NCBI GenBank assembly: GCA_030066245.1
Contig: JASJBY010000159.1
Span: forward strand, 1-8,642
Direction of reading: 5' to 3'
From: Gammaproteobacteria bacterium
GTDB taxonomy: Bacteria; Pseudomonadota; Gammaproteobacteria; JAABTG01
DNA length: 8,642 nucleotides
This document shows, piece by piece, positions 6,624 through 8,642 of this stretch (its first letter is position 1; each line of letters begins with the position of its first letter). The notes below the pieces were generated by a model that did no database searches, had not been told where the DNA came from, and was given only the letters and a program-made list of their open reading frames with translations. The translations under genes were made by a program, and so were the position numbers.

Positions 6624-7013
6624 CTACAGTCCGAAATAGAGCTCAAGCCAGGTCCTGACGTCCGACAGCTCCACAGCCATGCCGGTGGACAGCAGATAGG
6701 CGCGCATGTTGGGTGAAAATCCGTCGCCCGAGAATACGACAATGCCGCGAATTGGCCAGGCCCGGATGTCTTCGAGGGTCCCGGCGATCTTCTCCTCGGC
6801 GCTTCCCTGGGTGCCCTGATACTTGCACTCGATGCCAAGGCTCCTGCGCGTCTCGGAGTGTCTCAACACCACGTCGATGCGTCGTCTGGCACCCCACACC
6901 CGCCGCCCGACCACGACCTCCGTCTCCGCATCGAGCCCGAGACTGGTTCCCAGCTCCGCCACCTGGTCCCTGAGTTCCGCGCCGGATGCGACCGCTCTTG
7001 CTTTGCCTGCCAC
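6624..7013 (-). CDS. Small PD-(D/E)XK nuclease, probable type II restriction endonuclease
   Basis: A 129-residue protein with a PD-(D/E)XK-type core: RRRIDVVL supplies Asp47, GIECKYQ supplies Glu62 and Lys64, and QGTQGSAEEKI (66-76) is the Gln-plus-GSAEEK stretch seen in several type II restriction enzymes. The later GIVVFSGDGF strand and a terminal helix complete a minimal fold. It is short for a restriction enzyme, which usually has 200-300 residues, but its place 2 nt before an adenine methyltransferase supports the role of cutting unmethylated DNA. The start is uncertain. GTG at 7013 has no clear Shine-Dalgarno, and the open frame extends to 7037 with plausible residues (IDELLKRP). An ATG at 7047 would join it if one base were removed. 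A non-restriction nuclease, such as an Mrr-like or repair enzyme, remains possible. Confidence 0.75.
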   Translation of the reverse strand: MAGKARAVASGAELRDQVAELGTSLGLDAETEVVVGRRVWGARRRIDVVLRHSETRRSLGIECKYQGTQGSAEEKIAGTLEDIRAWPIRGIVVFSGDGFSPNMRAYLLSTGMAVELSDVRTWLELYFGL

Positions 7014-7160
7014 GGGGCGTTTCAGCAGCTCGTCAATGGACCGTCATGGCACGCCAGCTAGCCTTGCGCGAGGCTGAGCGCTCACCCACTGAGTCGGGCG
7101 CTGGGGCTATGTCACGCGCCGCCTTCACGCCTGCCAAGGACCCGCCCCGAAACCCGGCGG

Positions 7161-7190
7161 AGTATATGGACAGCCCTCCGCGAGAGTCAA
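7161..7190 (-). promoter_or_regulatory. Sigma70-type promoter of the nuclease/methyltransferase run
   Basis: On the minus strand TTGACT (7190-7185), an 18-bp spacer and TATACT (7166-7161) give near-consensus boxes: 5 of 6 at -35 and 5 of 6 at -10. Transcription would begin near 7153, leaving an untranslated leader of about 140 nt before the GTG at 7013. It is the best promoter match seen in the window. Confidence 0.65.
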
Positions 7191-7227
7191 CTTCGCCCGC
7201 CTGCGCGAGAAGAGGCCAACGTTGACT
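7185..7227. promoter_or_regulatory. Inverted repeat between promoter and regulator start, possible operator
   Basis: AGTCAAC (7185-7191) and GTTGACT (7221-7227) are perfect 7-bp inverted copies 36 bp apart centre to centre. The left copy overlaps the -35 box of the leftward promoter; the right copy covers the TTG start of the rightward regulator gene. A smaller pairing, CTTCGC with GCGAGAAG, lies between. An operator bound by the regulator is possible but untested; AraC proteins more often bind direct repeats. Confidence 0.3.
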
Positions 7228-8322
7228 TGTAGCTTCTCCCTGCGGCACGCTCACCGAAGCTCACTCGCGACGCAAACACCAGTGCACTTTACGACCATCA
7301 CCTCCTGGGCGCGCCTGGTCTGGGAGGGGCTTACCGCCTCAGGCCTGAACGCGGACGCCGTGTTCCGGGACGCCGGGCTGGATCCCGCCGCACTCCGCGA
7401 TCCCAACGCCCGCTATCCCTTCACGTCCATGACGCGCCTCTGGCGGCTCTCGGAAGCGGGCACCAACGACCCCTGTTTCGGACTCACCGCAGCGTCGTTC
7501 TGGCACCCCACCACATGGCATGCGCTGGGCTACTCATGGCTGGCGAGCAGGACCCTGGAGGAAGCCATGCAGCGCCTTTCTCGCTACTCCGGGATGATCA
7601 GCGACGCGGCCATCATCCGTTTCAACGAGCAGCGCAGCGACTTCCGTCTGACGATCGGGGCACGTCACGCGCAGCTGGACCCACCCGGGGTCGTCATCGA
7701 TGCCGCGCTGGCAACCGTCGTTCACATGTGCCGGGTGAGTTACGGGCAGGGCTTCAAGCCGATACGGGTCGAACTCACGCAGGCGGGCCTGGGATGCCGG
7801 CAGGAGCGGCAGGCTTTCTACAACGCACCGGTTCTCTATGGCAAGCCGGAGAACGCCCTCGTTTGCCCCAAAGCACCTTTGCGAGAGACGCTCGCCACCG
7901 CCAACGCCATTCTCGCCAGAACCAACGACAGGATCATTGCGGAGTATCTTGGCCAGCTGGGGGGAGAATCAACGGTCATGCGCGTCAAGACCAGACTGAT
8001 CGACCGCCTGCCTTCAGGCGCCGTGACCGAGGAGGGCATTGCGGAGACCCTGCACATGAGTCTGCGCACCCTGCAGCGTAAGCTCTGTGAGGAAGGCACC
8101 ACCTACAAGCGGGTGCTGGAAGAGACCCGTCGAGAGCTTGCCGAACGATACATCCAGGATGCATCTCTGACTCTCAATGAAATCACCTACCTGCTCGGCT
8201 TCTCGGAAGCCAGCAGCTTCTCCCGCTCGTTCAAACGCTGGACGGGTGTGCCGCCCGGCCTGTATCGCGACTCTCTGCACCCGCACCCCGACCGCTCCGC
8301 GCCCGACCAGGGACCGCTATGA
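7222..8322 (+). CDS. AraC-family transcriptional regulator
   Basis: A 366-residue DNA-binding regulator. Residues about 30-230 resemble the arabinose-binding-like ligand domain of the OruR/ArgR branch (PF12625 type): an early LTASGLNADAVFRDAGLDP stretch, then RLSRYSGMISDA. Residues 253-349 are a complete AraC DNA-binding domain, with helix-turn-helix 1 at about 270-289 (IAETLHMSLRTLQRKL) and helix-turn-helix 2 at 318-341 (ITYLLGFSEASSFSRSFKRW) followed by TGVPPGLYR. The TTG at 7222 was chosen because AGAGG (7211-7215) lies 6 nt upstream; a GTG at 7282 is in frame but has no ribosome site. It is divergent from the restriction-modification run, and an inverted repeat spans the gap, so it may control itself or that run. 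Ligand and targets are unknown. Such regulators often control amino acid or lipid catabolism, none of which is seen here. Confidence 0.88.
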   Translation: MTCSFSLRHAHRSSLATQTPVHFTTITSWARLVWEGLTASGLNADAVFRDAGLDPAALRDPNARYPFTSMTRLWRLSEAGTNDPCFGLTAASFWHPTTWHALGYSWLASRTLEEAMQRLSRYSGMISDAAIIRFNEQRSDFRLTIGARHAQLDPPGVVIDAALATVVHMCRVSYGQGFKPIRVELTQAGLGCRQERQAFYNAPVLYGKPENALVCPKAPLRETLATANAILARTNDRIIAEYLGQLGGESTVMRVKTRLIDRLPSGAVTEEGIAETLHMSLRTLQRKLCEEGTTYKRVLEETRRELAERYIQDASLTLNEITYLLGFSEASSFSRSFKRWTGVPPGLYRDSLHPHPDRSAPDQGPL

Positions 8323-8642
8323 GGAGGCTGCGGGCTTCGTGGCTCGGTTGACGCGTCGAGACAACAGCAAGACACGTCCTGTCAACACGCGGGGCGGAGC
8401 TGGGAATTACACTGAAGTCGGTGTCATGAAGCATGTGGGGCCACTAGATAGCTGTTTGGAAACATCGACCACAAACGGCGATACAGCTGGTGTGAGACCC
8501 GGCCGGAGCGTTGGCTCCGCTAAATCTCGCCAGGCCTTCCCTCGCCTGGCGAGAAGCGGAGATGCCGAGCTTAAGCTCTCCCTGCGCCGCTCGCCATCTA
8601 CGCCGCTACGCCAACACCCCGACCGGGTCTGCCCGTAGCGTA
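8323..8642. other. Non-coding tail after the regulator
   Basis: No gene is supported. Frames that stay open here are rich in Arg, Pro and Ser and have no start with a ribosome site. Besides the hairpin at 8515-8561, a 12-bp palindrome, GAGCTTAAGCTC, lies at 8567-8578, and GCTACG (about 8607-8612) pairs with CGTAGC near 8633-8638 at the window edge. A short ATGA overlap at 8319-8322 opens only a 10-codon frame. Confidence 0.5.
8515..8561. repeat. Large perfect-stem hairpin
   Basis: TCTCGCCAGGC (8525-8535) and GCCTGGCGAGA (8544-8554) form an 11-bp perfect stem over an 8-nt loop. After an AAA bulge on one side the stem resumes with CTCCGCT (8515-8521) and AGCGGAG (8555-8561), 18 pairs in all. 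A rival hairpin, CGGAGC-GTTG-GCTCCG, overlaps its left foot at about 8504-8519. It lies about 200 nt after the regulator stop. There is no T-run, so a Rho-independent terminator is unlikely; a dispersed palindromic repeat or a folded recombination site are alternatives. Confidence 0.6.

Noticed and set aside
8177..8638. A 153-codon open frame on the plus strand
   Set aside because: It overlaps the AraC helix-turn-helix region in another frame and continues as low-complexity Arg/Pro-rich sequence.
8590..8642. Integron attC site at the window end
   Set aside because: Short inverted segments and a GCCAAC are present, but the required RYYYAAC/GTTRRRY core pair is not, and the window stops too early to judge.
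1..8642. tRNA, rRNA or CRISPR array
   Set aside because: No cloverleaf with a TTCRA arm, no rRNA stretch and no regularly spaced direct repeats were seen.

Overview
The window is GC-rich (roughly 60-65% by eye) bacterial chromosome. It carries a D12-class adenine methyltransferase with a small nuclease, an ABC-2 exporter, an AraC-type regulator with an arabinose-binding-like N-terminal domain, and a long coiled-coil LysM protein. This mix, with the codon use, suggests a gammaproteobacterium, perhaps a purple-sulfur or halo-alkaliphilic lineage. That placement is an inference; there is no rRNA or other strong marker. Several starts are TTG or GTG, and Shine-Dalgarno spacing supports most of them.

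Layout. Bases 1-230 are non-coding; parts of 24-170 recall group II intron domain I. A minus-strand block at 231-2506 holds a secreted coiled-coil/LysM protein and a membrane-anchored Ala/Pro/Ser-rich protein. Upstream of the latter, 2593-2666 is bounded by a perfect 8-bp inverted repeat and looks like a folded RNA or DNA element. A 77-codon plus-strand gene (2808-3041) ends inside the left arm of a mobile-looking palindromic element at 3034-3289, whose 23-bp termini are perfectly inverted.

The centre is a tight minus-strand run, 7013 down to 3447: PD-(D/E)XK nuclease, adenine methyltransferase, ABC ATPase, ABC-2 permease, with gaps of 2, 22 and 3 nt. Nuclease and methyltransferase together look like a compact type II restriction-modification pair. 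A good sigma70-type promoter (TTGACT, 18 bp, TATACT on the minus strand at 7161-7190) faces into it. The transporter directly behind may be co-transcribed.

Divergent from this run is an AraC-family regulator (7222-8322). The promoter -35 and the regulator's TTG start lie in the two halves of one inverted repeat, so the two transcription units may share an operator. The last 320 bases are non-coding and contain a large perfect-stem hairpin (8515-8561).

Most distinctive: the small nuclease/methyltransferase pair with an unexplained 130-residue methyltransferase tail, its apparent link to an exporter, the palindromic element that supplies a stop codon to its neighbour, and the structured element at 2593-2666.
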